Part shown: positions 6,630 through 15,844 of the stretch, one piece after another
Layout: every line of letters begins with the position of its first letter
Position numbering within the stretch: position 1 is the stretch's first letter
NCBI GenBank assembly: GCA_002420015.1
Contig: DIHF01000039.1
Span: 1 to 36,579 of the forward strand
Length of the DNA: 36,579 bases
Direction of reading: 5' to 3'
Origin: Micavibrio sp. UBA5703
GTDB taxonomy: Bacteria > Pseudomonadota > Alphaproteobacteria > Micavibrionales > Micavibrionaceae
Position numbers and translations under genes: made by a program
Notes under the pieces: generated by a model
The model's database searches: none
What the model was told of the DNA's origin: nothing
What the model saw: only the letters and a program-made list of their open reading frames with translations

Positions 6630-8861
6630 ATGACCGATCATTCACATCATCATCACGACCATAAGAAATCCGAAGAAAAGCCTTCGCATGGTTCGTGCTG
6701 CGCGATGCATGGGCATGATCATCAAGCTAAGGCTCCGGTTTCGGACGCGCCAGCGGGAACTATTTTTATATGTCCGATGCATCCGCAAGTTCGTCAAGTC
6801 GGACCCGGCAACTGCCCTATATGCGGCATGGCACTTGAGCCGGAGGTCATGACAGGCGAAGAAGGCCCAAGCCATGAGCTGACCGAGATGACACGCCGTT
6901 TCTGGATCGGTCTTGTGTTAACATTGCCCGTTTTTGCTTTGGAAATGGGCGCACATCTGATGAACATGCATTTTGTAACGGGTTCGGTTTCCAATTTTAT
7001 TCAAATGGCGCTGGCGACGCCTGTTGTGCTGTGGGCCGGATGGCCGTTCTTTACGCGCGGATGGGCATCTATCGTGTCGCGCAACCTGAATATGTTCACG
7101 CTGATCGCTATCGGAACGGGTGTGGCGTGGCTTTACAGTATGGCGGCGACATTCGCTCCGCAAGTCTTCCCTGAAGGCTTCCACCGGATGGACGGATCCG
7201 TTCCTGTATATTTTGAGGCCGCCGCCGTCATTACTGTTCTAGTGCTTTTGGGTCAGGTACTGGAACTCAGGGCGCGGGAAAAGACAGGTGGTGCGATCCG
7301 TGCGCTTTTGAATCTGTCACCTAAAATTGCGCGGCGCATCAATCAGGATGGGAGCGAAGAAGATGTACCGCTGAATCATGTTCATGTCGGAGATCATCTG
7401 CGGGTACGTCCTGGGGAGGCTGTTCCAATCGATGGGATAATTGTCCAGGGCAAGAGTGCTATAGATGAATCGATGGTCACAGGCGAGTCCATGCCATCGG
7501 TAAAGGAAAGCGGCACAAATGTCATCGGCGGCACAATGAATCAAACGGGTAGCTTCGTGATGCGTGCCGAGCGCGTTGGCGGGGATACTACGCTGTCCCG
7601 CATTGTGCAAATGGTGGCCGAAGCGCAGCGCAGCCGTGCGCCCATCCAGCGTATGGCCGACCATGTTTCCGCATGGTTTGTGCCTGTCGTCATGCTTGTG
7701 GCTGTTGCAGCGTTCCTTGTCTGGGCAGTATTTGGCCCGTCTCCGGCTTTAAGCTACGGGCTAATCGCGGCGGTCAGCGTCCTGATCATCGCCTGTCCTT
7801 GCGCCCTTGGATTGGCGACGCCGATGTCGATCATGGTTGGTGTTGGCCGTGGAGCGCAGGCTGGGGTTCTGATTAAAAATGCTGAGTCCCTCGAACGCAT
7901 GGAAAAGATCGATACGCTAATTGTCGACAAGACCGGAACGCTGACGGAAGGCAAGCCAAGGGTCACAAAAATCATTGCCGAAGGCTTGTCCCAGGACGAC
8001 CTGTTATCCTTTGCGGCCTCATTGGAGCAGTCCAGCGAACACCCGCTGGCACATGCCGTTGTGGTGGCCGCCAAGGAAAAAGGGCTGACCATTGCCAAGG
8101 CCGAAGATTTTGACTCGCCCACAGGCAAGGGCGTTGTTGGTAAGGTAAATAGCCGTACCGTGGCGCTCGGTAACATTAAAATGATGACCGAGCTGAAGAT
8201 CGATGTTTCTCATCTCGAAAAACAAGGTGATGAACTCAGACAAGACGGTGCGACGGTTATTTTTGCAGCCGTGGATGGCAAGGCTGCCGGACTGCTGGCC
8301 ATTGCCGACCCGATCAAGGAAACCACCCCACAAGCCATCAAAGAACTACGCGCTGCCGGAATTCATGTGGTGATGCTGACGGGCGATAACAAAACAACGG
8401 CCTTGGCTGTTGCCCGTAAGCTGGGAATTGACGAAGTGGAAGCGGAAGTTCTGCCCGAAGACAAAAGCCGCATCGTCAAAGAGCTTCGTGAAAAGGGCCG
8501 CATGGTTGCCATGGCTGGGGATGGCACAAATGACGCGCCCGCTCTGGCTGCTGCCGATATCGGCATCGCCATGGGTACAGGCACGGACGTGGCGATGGAA
8601 AGCGCGGGTATCACCCTGTTACGGGGCGATCTGATGGGCATTGCGAAAGCACGCCTCCTGTCTAAGGCCGTGATGGGCAACATCCGTCAAAATCTGTTCT
8701 TTGCTTTTGCTTACAATATAGCGGGGGTGCCAGTGGCTGCTGGAGTTTTATATCCGATGTTCGGCCTTTTACTCAGTCCCATAATCGCAGCGGCGGCGAT
8801 GGCGTTTAGTTCCGTATCAGTCATCGCCAACTCTCTCAGGCTCCGGAGAATTGATTTATAA
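6630..8861 (+). CDS. copA: Copper-exporting P1B-type ATPase
   Basis: A 743-residue inner-membrane ATPase that would pump Cu(I) (or Ag(I)) out of the cytoplasm. The N-terminus is His-rich (HSHHHHDH) and then carries a heavy-metal-binding domain at residues 45-72 (ICPMHPQV, CPICGMALEP) in place of the usual GMxCxxC HMA domain. Seen in order: TGES actuator loop, CPC at residues 389-391, phosphorylation site DKTGTLT with Asp433, SEHPLAHA, MLTGDN, and GDGTNDAPAL. YN in TM7 (FAYNIAG) and MAFSS in TM8 place it in the Cu(I)/Ag(I) P1B-1 group. AAGGAA precedes the ATG. It stands between cluster 1 and the Cus-like operon, with gaps on both sides that could hold separate promoters. Confidence 0.96.
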   Translation: MTDHSHHHHDHKKSEEKPSHGSCCAMHGHDHQAKAPVSDAPAGTIFICPMHPQVRQVGPGNCPICGMALEPEVMTGEEGPSHELTEMTRRFWIGLVLTLPVFALEMGAHLMNMHFVTGSVSNFIQMALATPVVLWAGWPFFTRGWASIVSRNLNMFTLIAIGTGVAWLYSMAATFAPQVFPEGFHRMDGSVPVYFEAAAVITVLVLLGQVLELRAREKTGGAIRALLNLSPKIARRINQDGSEEDVPLNHVHVGDHLRVRPGEAVPIDGIIVQGKSAIDESMVTGESMPSVKESGTNVIGGTMNQTGSFVMRAERVGGDTTLSRIVQMVAEAQRSRAPIQRMADHVSAWFVPVVMLVAVAAFLVWAVFGPSPALSYGLIAAVSVLIIACPCALGLATPMSIMVGVGRGAQAGVLIKNAESLERMEKIDTLIVDKTGTLTEGKPRVTKIIAEGLSQDDLLSFAASLEQSSEHPLAHAVVVAAKEKGLTIAKAEDFDSPTGKGVVGKVNSRTVALGNIKMMTELKIDVSHLEKQGDELRQDGATVIFAAVDGKAAGLLAIADPIKETTPQAIKELRAAGIHVVMLTGDNKTTALAVARKLGIDEVEAEVLPEDKSRIVKELREKGRMVAMAGDGTNDAPALAAADIGIAMGTGTDVAMESAGITLLRGDLMGIAKARLLSKAVMGNIRQNLFFAFAYNIAGVPVAAGVLYPMFGLLLSPIIAAAAMAFSSVSVIANSLRLRRIDL

Positions 8862-8918
8862 ATGACCAGAAGCCTGAATTATCAACGATATAAAGAGGTT
8901 ATCGCGAAAATAGGTGGA

Positions 8919-8950
8919 ATATTAACGAAAGTTTGCTAGAATGGTCATCA
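8919..8950 (+). promoter_or_regulatory. Possible extended -10 promoter before the Cys/Met-rich gene
   Basis: The sequence TGC-TAGAAT at 8934-8942 resembles an extended -10 element. No good -35 box is visible 16-19 bp upstream. If used, transcription would begin near 8949-8950, almost at the ATG chosen for the next gene, giving a leaderless or nearly leaderless message. This is weak evidence from pattern alone. Confidence 0.3.
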
Positions 8951-9372
8951 TGATGTTGAAGCGTCTCATATGCGCGCTTGTCGCGCTAAGTTTTGTCTTT
9001 GCTGGAACGCCCGTTCTGGCAGCGGCAAAAGACACGCCTTGCCCGATGGAAAAAATGCATTCCAAAATGCAGAATTCCTCGGCGCAATCCGATATGTCCG
9101 GCATGAAGATGGACATGAAAGATTGTGACAAATGTCCGAAATCGGCAGAGAAAAAACAAGCCGAGAAAACCAAAAAAGGTGGCTGTTGCGATGATCAGTC
9201 GTGCAACGCCAAATGTGCGGCCCTGAGCAGTGCGGGTGGACAGTTGTTTCCATCCAATGACATCCAATGGAATGGGCCAAGTGCGAAGGAAAAAGTGACG
9301 CTTTTGCCATACCTTTTGCCGCCATCCCATCTCCTGAAAACACCCGAAAAACCACCCAAATATCTCTCGTAA
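8950..9372 (+). CDS. Exported Cys/Met-rich small protein heading the Cus-like operon
   Basis: A 140-residue protein with signal peptide (cleavage near VLAAA, about residue 25). The mature N-terminal half is rich in Met, Lys and Cys (PCPMEKMHSKM, SGMKMDMKDCDKCP), then comes a cysteine cluster (GGCCDD, SCNAKCAAL), and a Pro-rich hydrophobic end (LLPPSHLLKTPEKPPKYLS). The frame is open to an ATG at 8941; 8950 or 8953 gives a cleaner signal peptide and avoids overlap with the -10-like sequence. No named family is recognised, though it resembles DUF2946-like leader proteins. A similar protein heads the Czc-like cluster at 19313. It probably binds copper or silver in the periplasm (inference from composition). 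Confidence 0.75.
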   Translation: MMLKRLICALVALSFVFAGTPVLAAAKDTPCPMEKMHSKMQNSSAQSDMSGMKMDMKDCDKCPKSAEKKQAEKTKKGGCCDDQSCNAKCAALSSAGGQLFPSNDIQWNGPSAKEKVTLLPYLLPPSHLLKTPEKPPKYLS

Positions 9373-9451
9373 AGGGCGAAGTGTGTCCGGATTTTGCGTT
9401 GATATAAGCATCGCGCGCTGAAAATCCTGATATCCAGCCCTCTTTGCACTG

Positions 9452-9477
9452 CGGCTTTACGATCTTTCGTAGGGCCG
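9452..9477 (+). other. Intercistronic stem-loop before the outer membrane factor gene
   Basis: The arms 9452-9462 and 9467-9477 can pair over 11 positions, two of them G-U, around the loop TCTT. No T-run follows, so a standard intrinsic terminator is unlikely. It lies 80 bp after the Cys/Met-rich gene and 25 bp before the next ATG, where it could protect an RNA end or tune translation of the downstream genes. Confidence 0.45.
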
Positions 9478-9502
9478 ACCCAACGCATACGAGAGGTTTA
9501 TC

Positions 9503-10744
9503 ATGGTTAAAATTTTAATACTTATTGCGCTGATCGGTTTCAGCATCGCGGATCCTGCTCAGGCGGCGGAAAAAGCCAAAACCCCCGCGTCAACAGCACA
9601 GGAGTTAGATACGGGCCGCTTCGCCTTACTGCTGGAAAAACTGAAACAGCACCCTGAAATCCAGGCCTATGTCAGCCGCGCGGAGTCTTCCAGTTACAAT
9701 GCGACGGGCGAGTTGGGTTTGCCTGATCCGATGCTCTTTATCCAGGAGCAGGATTACCCCATCGGCACCAGCATGTCGCGCGATCAAGAGCAGAAGATGA
9801 TCGGCTTCAAGCAGGTCATTCCGGCTTTTGGAACGCGCGGGGCGAAATCCGAACGTCTGGGTGTTGAATCTCGTAAAAACAAGTTGCTGGGCGATTATGC
9901 CTATGCGGCGATGAAATCCCAGCTTATCACCGCGCTTGCCAATCTGGCGCGCATTGAAGAGCAGGAGAAATTACTGGCGCAGCAAGCCTCTCTCTTTGGC
10001 TCCGAACGCACGAGCCTGAAGGGGCGGATTACCGCTAACCAGGCGTCGCAAAGCCAGCTTTCCATGAGCGAGGCTGATAGCGCGGATGTTGGTTTGATGC
10101 GTGCCGATCTCGACGAGGGAAAGCACGAGATTATGGCGATGCTTGCTAATATGATCGGTGAGACACCGGATATCCCGCTGCCCGCGATCAACAAAGTCGC
10201 CTGGGATCAGGATGTCGAAAAAACGTACCCCGTTCAGGTCGCCGCGCAGGATGTCGAGATGGCGCGCAAAGACGTTGATCTGCGCGAGTCTGAGTTCAAT
10301 CCCAACTTTGAGGTGCAGGCAAGCTATGGCCGCATGAATGGCGGCGATAACGCTGGAACGATCATGGTGGGCATGAGCATTCCGCTTTGGGCTGCGCAAA
10401 ACCAGCAACCCAAATTATCAGGCGCAAAATCGAGCATGCGCGCGGCGGAAGCCGATCAGGAAAACATCAAGCGCCAGACGCTGCAGAAACTAACCCATCT
10501 TGAAGCCCAGATCGATGCCAGCGAACGCAAGATTGAACTGCTAAAACATAAAGAATCCCTCCTAAATGCATCACGCGGTGCGCAAACCAGGGAATATGAG
10601 GCTGGAAAAAGCGATTTTTCCATGCCTTTGAAGACACGGCGCGACATGGTGTCCGTCCGTTACCAATTGGCGGCGGAACGGGCGAAACGCAGCGCGCTGA
10701 TCGCTGATTTCAACCACTACTTCATCGAAGGAGAAGAAAGATGA
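9503..10744 (+). CDS. TolC-family outer membrane factor of Cus-like efflux pump
   Basis: A 413-residue outer-membrane channel subunit (CusC/CzcC type). The signal peptide ends near AQAAE. The body has the long amphipathic helices of the family, including PEIQAYVSRAESSSYNATG, a typical first coiled-coil repeat, and then GLPDPMLFIQEQDYP at the first beta strands. In the second repeat FNPNFEVQASYGR marks the matching strands. There is no lipobox cysteine, unlike E. coli CusC. It would form the trans-periplasmic duct for the CusB-like and CusA-like proteins encoded just downstream. The start has GAGAGG upstream, and the stop overlaps the next ATG by 4 bp (ATGA), so translation is coupled. Confidence 0.93.
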   Translation: MVKILILIALIGFSIADPAQAAEKAKTPASTAQELDTGRFALLLEKLKQHPEIQAYVSRAESSSYNATGELGLPDPMLFIQEQDYPIGTSMSRDQEQKMIGFKQVIPAFGTRGAKSERLGVESRKNKLLGDYAYAAMKSQLITALANLARIEEQEKLLAQQASLFGSERTSLKGRITANQASQSQLSMSEADSADVGLMRADLDEGKHEIMAMLANMIGETPDIPLPAINKVAWDQDVEKTYPVQVAAQDVEMARKDVDLRESEFNPNFEVQASYGRMNGGDNAGTIMVGMSIPLWAAQNQQPKLSGAKSSMRAAEADQENIKRQTLQKLTHLEAQIDASERKIELLKHKESLLNASRGAQTREYEAGKSDFSMPLKTRRDMVSVRYQLAAERAKRSALIADFNHYFIEGEER

Positions 10745-11058
10745 AAAAATTACTAAGCATCCTTGCTGTTTCAATACTGATGACAGGTGTAGCCTATGCC
10801 GCAGATATATCCGATCCCGCAACCGCGCCGTCTCCCCTGACCGTCGAACAGGCGACGCAGATGCTGCATGACGGAAAACCTGTTTATTCCTGTCCCATGA
10901 AGATGACCTGGTTTTCCGATCAGCCTGGGCAATGTCCGTGCTGCACGATGGCCTTGGAAAAGGTGAAAGACATTAAAGACGGCCAGGCGGTACTGGAGGA
11001 AAGTGGATCCGGCATGCAGATGGACATGAAAGACATGAAAATGATGGAGAGTAAATAA
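10741..11058 (+). CDS. Small exported heavy-metal-binding-domain protein
   Basis: A 105-residue exported protein. The signal peptide ends near VAYAA. A variant of the heavy-metal-binding domain follows, with YSCPMKMTWF and then GQCPCCTMALEKV, where the usual CPMHP...CPICGM pattern has CPMKM and CPCCTM. The tail is Met/Asp-rich (GMQMDMKDMKMMES). It overlaps the genes on both sides (ATGA with the outer membrane factor, TAATG with the adaptor), so it sits inside the operon. By position it may take the place of CusF, handing Cu(I)/Ag(I) to the pump, but it has no CusF fold that I can recognise. Confidence 0.85.
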   Translation: MKKLLSILAVSILMTGVAYAADISDPATAPSPLTVEQATQMLHDGKPVYSCPMKMTWFSDQPGQCPCCTMALEKVKDIKDGQAVLEESGSGMQMDMKDMKMMESK

Positions 11059-12470
11059 TGAAAAGACCGTTGCCGTTTTTGATCGGATCAATCCTCTGCG
11101 CCAACGCCGTGTTGAACGGCTTTGGTGCGCTCACGACATTTAGTCCTCATGCCAATAGCATCGAAAAGGTTTTTGGAATAAGCGTTGCGCATGCCGAGGA
11201 AGCGGCAGCGGTTAAATATACCTGTCCCATGCATCCGCAAGTTATCTCCGATACACCAGGAAAATGCCCGATTTGCGGCATGGATCTGGTACCAATCGTG
11301 GCTTCGGGTGGCTCACACGCACATGAAGAAAAAAGCGACGTAAGTGGCAGCGCTATCACTGCAGATGAGAAAGATCGGAAGGTTCTTTATTGGTATGATC
11401 CGATGGTGCCGGAAAAGCGTTTCGACAAACCCGGCAAGTCGCCCTTTATGGACATGGAACTGGTCCCCAAATACGCCGATGAGATGCAAAGCAATGCCTC
11501 TGGTAAGCCTGTCATCTCGATCAACGCCGATACGGTTCAAAAAATGGGCGTCCGCACGGAAAAGGTGACCAAGGGCAGCTTTTCCCAGACGATCCGTGCC
11601 ACCGCCATTGTCATGGAAAACGAGCGTAGCCGCCTGGATTTGTTTAGCCAAGTCGAGGGGCGTGTTGAAGATCTGCGATATAGCGCGGTTGGCGACAATG
11701 TGAAAAAAGGTGATCTGTTTTATGCGCTTTACAGTCCAGAGCTTTTATCTCTGCAAAACGACTTTATCGCCGCGCGCAAGGCAGGGCTTCAGGATCTGGC
11801 GCAAGCCGCGAAAAAAAGGATGAAGTTGCTGGGGGTTGATGACAAGGTCATCGCTGATCTTTCAAAAAGCGGCAAGGCCTTTGAGAAAGTGCCATTTTAC
11901 ATTCCGGTAGATGGTGTTTTGGCTGAACTCAATATTCGAAACGGGTATTACCTGAAAGCCAATGATCAAATTGGCCGTATTCAAGACCTCTCTACCGTAT
12001 GGCTGGAGGCGGCAGTGCCGGAAAAGGATGTAGCGACGATCAAAGAAGGCGATGTCGCTGAAATCACGGTTGGGCACAAAAAGTACGACGGGAAGGTTGA
12101 TTACATCTACCCCACTATCGATAACGAGGCGCGGATCGGCAAAGTGCGGGTGGTCATTGAGAATAAGGATGGTTTGTTACGGCCTGCATCTTATGCGAGC
12201 GCAAACTTTTCTTCCGGCCAGGCGGTGGAACAGGTGATGGTTCCAAGCGAAGCGGTTCTACGGAACAGCGAAGGCGAGCATGTCATTATCGCCCTGGGGA
12301 ACGGAAAGTTCCAGGCGCGTAGCATTAAAACAGGCGGCGTAAGCGCGGGCCGCACGGAAGTTGTCTCCGGCCTCCAGGAAGGCGACGATGTCGTTGTCAG
12401 CGCGCAGTTCCTGATCGACTCGGAATCCTCGCTTCAAGAGTCGCTTGGCAAATTATCAGGAGGTCAATGA
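11058..12470 (+). CDS. cusB: CusB-like periplasmic adaptor with N-terminal metal-binding domains
   Basis: A 470-residue membrane-fusion protein. A leader region (1-44) ends in VAHAEE. Residues 53-81 form a heavy-metal-binding domain (YTCPMHPQV, CPICGMDLVP). Residues 108-142 match the N-terminus of E. coli CusB (YWYDPM, KPGKSPFMDMELVPKY); Met131 and Met133 correspond to metal-binding methionines of CusB. The lipoyl, alpha-hairpin, beta-barrel and membrane-proximal domains follow (GRVEDLRYSAVGDNVKKGD; YIPVDGVLAELNIRNG). It would bind Cu(I)/Ag(I) and join the CusA-like pump to the TolC-like channel. The start overlaps the preceding stop (TAATG), and the stop overlaps the ATG of the pump gene. 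Confidence 0.94.
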   Translation: MKRPLPFLIGSILCANAVLNGFGALTTFSPHANSIEKVFGISVAHAEEAAAVKYTCPMHPQVISDTPGKCPICGMDLVPIVASGGSHAHEEKSDVSGSAITADEKDRKVLYWYDPMVPEKRFDKPGKSPFMDMELVPKYADEMQSNASGKPVISINADTVQKMGVRTEKVTKGSFSQTIRATAIVMENERSRLDLFSQVEGRVEDLRYSAVGDNVKKGDLFYALYSPELLSLQNDFIAARKAGLQDLAQAAKKRMKLLGVDDKVIADLSKSGKAFEKVPFYIPVDGVLAELNIRNGYYLKANDQIGRIQDLSTVWLEAAVPEKDVATIKEGDVAEITVGHKKYDGKVDYIYPTIDNEARIGKVRVVIENKDGLLRPASYASANFSSGQAVEQVMVPSEAVLRNSEGEHVIIALGNGKFQARSIKTGGVSAGRTEVVSGLQEGDDVVVSAQFLIDSESSLQESLGKLSGGQ

Positions 12471-15400
12471 TGGCCGATATTTCACACGATCCGACAAAAT
12501 CCTTCGTCGCGCGCGTCATCGACTGGTCGGTCAGCAACCCTTTGATGATCTCCATTTTTGCCTGCCTCATCCTGATTGGCGGTATTTTCGCCGTGCAGCG
12601 TATGCCGCTCGATGCCATTCCTGACCTTTCCGATACGCAAGTGATCGTGCGAACGGATTTCGAAGGGCAAGCGCCGCAAATCATCGAAAATCTGGTGACC
12701 TATCCGCTCTCAAGCGCCATGCTGGGACTGCCGCGCACCAAAATCGTGCGCGGATTTTCGATGTTTGGCGCGTCTTTTGTCTATATCATCTTCAAGGATG
12801 GCACCGATCAATATTGGGCGCGCTCCCGCGTGCTGGAGGCGCTTTCCAAGGTTCAATCCACTTTACCGTCTGCCGCCAAGGTGCAGATCGGCCCCGACGC
12901 CACAGGCGTGGGCTGGGTCTATCAATATGCCCTTGTCGATAAAAGCGGCAAGCATGATTTGTCGCAATTACGCAGCTTGCAGGACTGGTTTCTCAAATTC
13001 GAGCTGGCAACCGTTCCTGGCGTCTCCGAGGTCGCCAGCGTCGGCGGCTTTGTGAAGGAATATCAGGTTCTGATTGATCCGGTGAAATTACGCGCATTTG
13101 GTATCCCCCTCATGCGTATTCAGGAAGCGCTTAAAGCATCCAGTCAGGAAGCCGGCGGGCGCGTGATCGAACAGGCTGAAACAGAATTCGTAATTCGCTC
13201 CAAGGGTTATGTCACAGGAATTGCCGATCTTGAAAAACTAGTGCTGAAAGCCAAGGATGGCACTCCTGTGCGCCTTGTCGACGTGGCCCGGATTATCGAG
13301 GGACCTGAATTACGGCGCGGTGTCACGGAACTCAACGGCGAAGGCGAAGTTGTTTCCGGCATCATTATTATGCGGCCAGGCGGCAATGCGCTCGATGTGA
13401 TCAAAGCCGTAAAACAAAAAATCGAGACGCTGAAACCTGGATTACCGGAAGGCGTCGAGATCGTGTCCGTTTATGATCGCGCTCCGCTGATTGAAGGATC
13501 GGTTGAATATCTGAGCCACAAGCTGATCGAGGAAGCCATCGTAGTATCATTGGTCTGCCTGATCTTTCTGCTGCACGTCCGCTCGTCTTTCGTTGCGATT
13601 ATTACCTTGCCGCTCGGCGTATTAGCAGCGTTTATGGTGATGTCGGCGCAAGGAATCACCGCCAATATCATGTCGCTCGGCGGGATCGCTATTGCCATCG
13701 GCGCGATGGTGGACGCTTCCATCGTTATGGTCGAAAACGCGCATCGTAAGTTGTCGGAACTGCCGAAGGACACAAATACCGAAGACAAACGTGCGTCGTT
13801 GCTTTTGGCAGCCAAAGAAGTCGGCCCAGGGCTGTTCTTTTCACTGCTCATTATCACCGTATCGTTTTTGCCTGTCTTTGCTTTAACAGGGCAATCCGAA
13901 CGGCTGTTCAGTCCGCTGGCTTTTACAAAAACCTATTCGATGGCAGCGGCAGCCATTCTCTCGGTGACGGTGGTGCCGCTCTTGATGCTCTGGCTTATTC
14001 GCGGGAAAATCCTGCCTGAAGATCGCAACCCCATCAACCGCTTTTTTATTGCGATCTATAAGACCGTTCTGGCTTTGGCTTTGCGGGCCAAATGGCTCAC
14101 CATCGCATTGGCAGGGTTGCTGTTACTTAGTATGGCTTTGCCTATCATGCGCACAGGCAGCGAATTTATGCCCGCGCTCTATGAGGGCGATTTGCTTTAT
14201 ATGCCGACGACGCTGCCTGGTGTCTCCGTAACCAAGGCCAAAGAGCTGGTGGCCACGACCAACCGCCTGATCAAGACTGTGCCGGAGGTGGAAACCGTCT
14301 TCGGTAAGGCGGGCCAGGCTGAAACGGCGACCGATCCTGCTCCGATCTCCATGATCGAGACTTGGGTGCATTTGAAACCGCGCGAACAATGGCGCAAAGG
14401 CTTGACCACCGAGATGCTGATCAAAGAGATGGATGCTCTCACGAAAATGCCAGGCTTGGTGAATAGCTGGGGTTACCCGATTAAAATCCGCATGGATATG
14501 GTGACGACGGGCATACGCACGCCTGTGGGCATCAAAGTCTCCGGCGCGGATTTGAACGCCATCGGTCAGATCGCGGTGGAAGTGGAGCAAGCGGTCAAAA
14601 CCGTGCCAGGCACGCGTTCCGCTTTCGCCGACCGTGTTGTTGGGGCTAAATATCTTGAAATTGAACCGGATCGTGACGCTTTGGCGCGCTATAACGTCGA
14701 TCTGGGAACGGTACAGGATGTGATCGCCACAGCTCTGGGCGGTATGAAGCTCTCGGAATCCGTTCAAGGACGCGAACGCTATGGCATCATGCTACGCTAT
14801 GATCGGCCTTTCCGCGAGAGCGCAGATGATCTTCAAAATATCCTTGTCGATACACCGGATGGCGCGCAAGTGCCATTGGGGACGTTGGCGACGATTAAAT
14901 TCGCGCCAGGGCCGCAAATGATCGTCTCGGAAAACGCGCGTCTGAATGGTTGGGTGTTTGTCGATATTGTTGGACGAGATATCGGCGGCTATGTGAAGGA
15001 GGCGCAACGCGTCGTGGCTGATAAAGTTAAACTGCCTGCCGGATATTCCATCGGCTGGTCAGGACAATTCGAGCAGATGCTAGAAGCGCAGGCACGGCTT
15101 GATATCGCCATTCCAGCGACGATCGGTATCATATTCCTGCTATTGATCCTGCATTTTGGCAGACTGGATCGCACCTTGATGGTAATGCTGTCCTTGCCGT
15201 TCGGGTTGGTGGGCGGCGTCTGGACGCTTTATTTCGCGGGCTATAATTTCTCGGTTGCCGTTGCGGTCGGATTTATCGCCCTTGCGGGCATTGCGGTTGA
15301 GACCGCCGTTGTCATGCTGATCTACATTGACCAGCAGGTGCGTCATCATCCGCCGCAAAATAGAACGGATCTGTTTGAGGCCGTCATGCATGGCGCGGCC

Positions 15401-15613
15401 TTGCGTGTACGCCCCAAGCTGATGACCGTTTCGGTGATCATTGCTGGGTTGCTGCCGATCTTTTTTACGGAAGGGTTGGGATCGGATGTGATGCGTCGGA
15501 TCGCCTTGCCGATGGTTGGAGGCATGGTGACGACTACGCTTTTGACGTTGATCGTCATCCCCGTGATTTATTTTATTTACCAATCAAGACGGTTCAATGA
15601 GACGGATGCTTAA
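12467..15613 (+). CDS. cusA: CusA-like Cu(I)/Ag(I) RND efflux pump
   Basis: A 1048-residue inner-membrane RND pump. The three methionines that bind Cu(I)/Ag(I) in E. coli CusA (573, 623, 672) are all kept, at 579 (LLYMPTTLPG), 629 (ISMIETW) and 678 (IRMDMVTTG), a constant offset of six. TM4 carries AIGAMVDASIVMVENAH, as in CusA. The whole protein is collinear with CusA and of the same length. It should export Cu(I) or Ag(I) from periplasm and cytoplasm through the CusB-like and TolC-like partners encoded upstream. GGAGG lies ahead of the overlapping ATGs at 12467 and 12470; either could be used. It is the last gene of the operon. Confidence 0.96.
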   Translation: MMADISHDPTKSFVARVIDWSVSNPLMISIFACLILIGGIFAVQRMPLDAIPDLSDTQVIVRTDFEGQAPQIIENLVTYPLSSAMLGLPRTKIVRGFSMFGASFVYIIFKDGTDQYWARSRVLEALSKVQSTLPSAAKVQIGPDATGVGWVYQYALVDKSGKHDLSQLRSLQDWFLKFELATVPGVSEVASVGGFVKEYQVLIDPVKLRAFGIPLMRIQEALKASSQEAGGRVIEQAETEFVIRSKGYVTGIADLEKLVLKAKDGTPVRLVDVARIIEGPELRRGVTELNGEGEVVSGIIIMRPGGNALDVIKAVKQKIETLKPGLPEGVEIVSVYDRAPLIEGSVEYLSHKLIEEAIVVSLVCLIFLLHVRSSFVAIITLPLGVLAAFMVMSAQGITANIMSLGGIAIAIGAMVDASIVMVENAHRKLSELPKDTNTEDKRASLLLAAKEVGPGLFFSLLIITVSFLPVFALTGQSERLFSPLAFTKTYSMAAAAILSVTVVPLLMLWLIRGKILPEDRNPINRFFIAIYKTVLALALRAKWLTIALAGLLLLSMALPIMRTGSEFMPALYEGDLLYMPTTLPGVSVTKAKELVATTNRLIKTVPEVETVFGKAGQAETATDPAPISMIETWVHLKPREQWRKGLTTEMLIKEMDALTKMPGLVNSWGYPIKIRMDMVTTGIRTPVGIKVSGADLNAIGQIAVEVEQAVKTVPGTRSAFADRVVGAKYLEIEPDRDALARYNVDLGTVQDVIATALGGMKLSESVQGRERYGIMLRYDRPFRESADDLQNILVDTPDGAQVPLGTLATIKFAPGPQMIVSENARLNGWVFVDIVGRDIGGYVKEAQRVVADKVKLPAGYSIGWSGQFEQMLEAQARLDIAIPATIGIIFLLLILHFGRLDRTLMVMLSLPFGLVGGVWTLYFAGYNFSVAVAVGFIALAGIAVETAVVMLIYIDQQVRHHPPQNRTDLFEAVMHGAALRVRPKLMTVSVIIAGLLPIFFTEGLGSDVMRRIALPMVGGMVTTTLLTLIVIPVIYFIYQSRRFNETDA

Positions 15614-15637
15614 ATTTTATAACGGCGTTTGACAATA

Positions 15638-15844
15638 TTAATGCAGTTTTTGCCGTTCGTAATCTTCAATAATATCAGCGGCGGCATTCCATATATTTTT
15701 AATCCATGGCGAGATGTAGGTGAAGCGTTGATAGCGGTCTTCACCCGCAGCCATCATGCGTAGCTCCTTGGCAACGACTTTTGACGCATTCGGCACAGAA
15801 TCCAGGGCTTCCTGCATGGGGTTAAAATCTCCGTCGTCCGTCAT
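15638..15844 (-). CDS. Small hypothetical protein
   Basis: A 68-residue acidic ORF, the only leftward gene among the + strand genes of the left half. It begins MTDDGDFNPMQEALDSV and contains an aromatic stretch, RYQRFTYISPWIKNIW, ending in DYERQKLH. I recognise no family; there is no signal peptide or membrane segment. GGGAG lies five bases before the ATG at 15844; a GTG six bases further up is also in frame but would overlap this site. It converges with the CusA-like gene and starts inside the left arm of an unusual palindromic region. Its position between the copper operon and the recombinase remnant suggests it came with the mobile element, but this is only inference. Confidence 0.55.
   Translation of the reverse strand: MTDDGDFNPMQEALDSVPNASKVVAKELRMMAAGEDRYQRFTYISPWIKNIWNAAADIIEDYERQKLH

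Noticed and set aside
14123..14767. Long open frame (214 codons) on the - strand inside the CusA-like gene
   Set aside because: It lies wholly antisense to a well-conserved pump gene, has no family features, and is explained by the codon pattern of the real gene. The same holds for the antisense frames at 1315-1884, 3448-3906, 5432-5905 and 223-936.
15629..15657. TTGACA promoter-like sequence and AACGGC/GCCGTT inverted repeat after the CusA-like gene
   Set aside because: No -10 box lies at a fitting distance, and the repeat has a 25-base loop with a short stem.
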